Origin: Cryobacterium sp. GrIS_2_6
GTDB lineage: Bacteria > Actinomycetota > Actinomycetes > Actinomycetales > Microbacteriaceae
Direction of reading: 5' to 3'
NCBI RefSeq assembly: GCF_035984545.1
Contig: NZ_JAXCHP010000001.1
Location: forward strand, 4,154,001 to 4,218,000
Length of the DNA: 64,000 bases
Position numbers and translations under genes: made by a program. Under the pieces are notes generated by a model that made no database searches, had not been told where the DNA came from, and worked only from the letters and a program-made list of their open reading frames with translations. Position 1 is the first letter of the stretch. Every line of letters begins with the position of its first letter. Positions 62,750 through 64,000 of this stretch are shown one piece after another.

Positions 62750-63281
62750 TGAGACGAATATCGACCTCACGCTCGACGTAGTCCCATTCGCGACTCGTGC
62801 GCAGCCGTGCCAGGAGTTCCTCGAACGCGGACGCGTCCCCGGCCGCGTATTCGAACCAGGTTAGGAAGTCGAAGGGTTCACCCAGATCACGGCTGTGGTA
62901 GAGCTGCCGAGCGACCGCAGGCAGGTATTCGAGCCCGACCGCGATGTGGTGGCTCGTCTCCTCGAATACCGCCCTCCGCTCATCCTGGGGGAGATCCCAC
63001 CAGCGGGCGGTCTTCGTGATCGGGATGAGCGCGGCGCACCGGGCCTCTGGTCGGCCGAGGGCAGGCTGGACGGCGACGAGAGCTGCCTGCTCGGAGCGCT
63101 CCGTGTAGCGCTTGTAGCTCGTCGCGCCACTTAGCATCCACGCGGATTCTGGGCTTACGGTCCGCGGTAGCGCTGACACCTCCAGGCGTTCGGCCGTGGC
63201 AAGCGAGGGACCCGTGACAGCGAGAATGCGATCGATCTGCCAGGTTCCAGTGGCGCCTGCGGTGAATCGCGTGAGCGCCAT
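62742..63281 (-). CDS. Chlorite dismutase-family haem protein (short, clade 2-like)
   Basis: This 179-aa protein starts at ATG 63281. It shows the family block WWDLPQDERRAVFEETSHHI, then GLEYLPAVARQLYHSRDLGE and PFDFLTWFEYA. The second His of SHHI is the likely haem ligand, and 13 residues later an Arg (VARQL) sits where chlorite dismutases keep their catalytic distal Arg; coproheme decarboxylases (HemQ) have Gln there. The length fits the short dimeric clade. It would convert chlorite to chloride and O2. Nitrate reductases make chlorite from chlorate, so its place between narI and narK suits a detoxifying role. Confidence 0.8.
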   Translation of the reverse strand: MALTRFTAGATGTWQIDRILAVTGPSLATAERLEVSALPRTVSPESAWMLSGATSYKRYTERSEQAALVAVQPALGRPEARCAALIPITKTARWWDLPQDERRAVFEETSHHIAVGLEYLPAVARQLYHSRDLGEPFDFLTWFEYAAGDASAFEELLARLRTSREWDYVEREVDIRLSR

Positions 63282-63292
63282 GCTTCGACGTT

Positions 63293-63339
63293 AGCAGGCC
63301 CGCCGCGCGGCCAGATAGGCCAGGGACGGCGGGCCTGCT
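63293..63339 (-). terminator. Hairpin terminator after narK
   Basis: AGCAGGCCCGCCG (63293-63305) and CGGCGGGCCTGCT (63327-63339) form a perfect 13-bp stem, with additional GGCC pairing in the loop. It lies between the narK stop and the chlorite-dismutase-like gene start. Confidence 0.65.
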
Positions 63340-63376
63340 CTCCGGGGTTGAGCTCGCTCGCATCAGCCTGCTCAGG

Positions 63377-64000
63377 CTAACCGGGGAAGGGAGCGCCCGG
63401 TCGTGCGTAGAAATGCCAGGTCAGCCAGGTGCAGAAGACGCAGAAGACTGCGCAGGCGACGAAGAACGAGGTCGGGCTGACCAGGGTCAGGGCGATACCC
63501 ACGATGAATGGACCAAAAGCTGCGATTGCGGAAGTCCAGGCGATTGCGCCGCCGGCCTGACGCTTCGGGAAGATCATCGGCATCTGCTTGAAGGTGCCCG
63601 CATTAGCGAAGCCAGCAAAGAAGAAGATCGCGATCATCCCGCTGAGAAAGCCCCAGAATTGGTCGACGCTCGTAGGTGCCAGGAAGAATGACGTGAACAC
63701 AGTGCCGGCGACCATTCCCACGGCGCCAATGAGAGTGAAGATCGCGCCACCCCATCTGTCGCAGAGGGGGCCGCACGCCGCGCGGACGGCGGCGCCGACG
63801 AGCGGGCCGATGAAGGCGAAGGCAAGCGGGTTCGGCGCGTGTGGGAAATGGCCGTAGACGTTCAGGATGATCAAGCCCATCTGGGCAGCGAGGCCACTGT
63901 ACAGCCCGAAGCTCATCAGGTAGATCGCCGTCATGAGCCAGGTGTGCTTGATGCGGAAGATGTCCATCTGCTGGCGGAAGTTGGCCGTCACGGGTACCCG
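63377..64000 (-). CDS. narK: Nitrate/nitrite MFS transporter NarK, C-terminal half (cut by window edge)
   Basis: The frame is open to the right edge, so the start and the first half of the protein lie outside; the ATG/GTG at 63991 is internal. Six membrane segments are visible, with HTWLMTAIYLMSFGLYSGLA as the start of the second half. The nitrate signature region NAGTFKQMPMIFPKRQAGGA is followed by IAWTSAIAAFGPFIVGIAL. It imports nitrate with protons or exchanges nitrate for nitrite. It lies beside narGHJI, as in most nitrate respirers. Confidence 0.92.
   Translation of the reverse strand, partial: RVPVTANFRQQMDIFRIKHTWLMTAIYLMSFGLYSGLAAQMGLIILNVYGHFPHAPNPLAFAFIGPLVGAAVRAACGPLCDRWGGAIFTLIGAVGMVAGTVFTSFFLAPTSVDQFWGFLSGMIAIFFFAGFANAGTFKQMPMIFPKRQAGGAIAWTSAIAAFGPFIVGIALTLVSPTSFFVACAVFCVFCTWLTWHFYARPGAPFPG

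Overview
The window looks like the chromosome of a high-GC Gram-positive bacterium (Actinomycetota, probably related to Microbacteriaceae). The basis is the GC-rich coding sequence, many GTG and TTG starts, tightly overlapping ATGA/GTGA gene junctions, and actinobacterial family variants: DUF6457, a FdhF/YdeP-type formate dehydrogenase, a membrane-fused NirK and quinol-type NorB. The genus assignment is inference. About half of the window is accessory DNA and the rest is catabolic and respiratory operons.

1-7.1 kb, biosynthetic island. A PP-loop ATPase and a methyltransferase overlap as a pair. They are followed by a frameshifted pseudogene and a 461-bp relic of an IS21-like element with a 6-bp target duplication. 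A minus-strand RiPP-type cluster comes next: a HExxH peptidase, a 30-codon precursor-like ORF with a strong Shine-Dalgarno, and a 701-aa protein joining a leader-binding domain, a SagB-like dehydrogenase and a YcaO cyclodehydratase. A GNAT acetyltransferase converges on it.

7.4-23 kb, defence island. One coupled operon reads hsdM, hsdS (with four 12-bp repeats in its spacer), hsdR, a RloC-like anticodon nuclease, a 1209-aa helical protein of unknown function and a HEPN-like protein. Small hypotheticals follow: an Excalibur remnant, a membrane protein, a protein with an internal duplication and a resolvase-type HTH protein.

23-29.8 kb, D-galactonate catabolism. An IclR regulator diverges from a dgoK-dgoA-dgoD-dgoT operon that covers uptake, dehydration, phosphorylation and aldol cleavage. 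A NERD-domain membrane protein follows.

29.9-38.1 kb, repeat-bounded island. Two 54-bp copies of a tRNA-like 3' half lie 7,551 bp apart in direct orientation, each followed by a diverged copy of a GNAT gene. A third partial copy of the flanking DNA is at 23.1 kb. Between them are DUF6457, an ECF sigma factor, formate dehydrogenase, fragments of an OsmC fusion protein and a GH15 enzyme, an SDR and a haloacid dehalogenase.

38.1-43.5 kb, polyol catabolism. A DeoR regulator diverges from a polyol transporter, a mannitol/arabitol-type dehydrogenase and xylulokinase, a route from a polyol to xylulose 5-phosphate.

44.4-64 kb, denitrification-type nitrogen respiration. Genes are a NnrS-like membrane protein, a membrane-fused copper nitrite reductase, quinol NO reductase, a Cys-rich membrane protein, slipin, a small membrane protein, a radical SAM/SPASM protein, two Cys-containing HTH regulators, narGHJI, a chlorite-dismutase-like protein and the C-terminal half of NarK. 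Together they can reduce nitrate to nitrite, nitrite to NO and NO to N2O. No N2O reductase is seen in the window.
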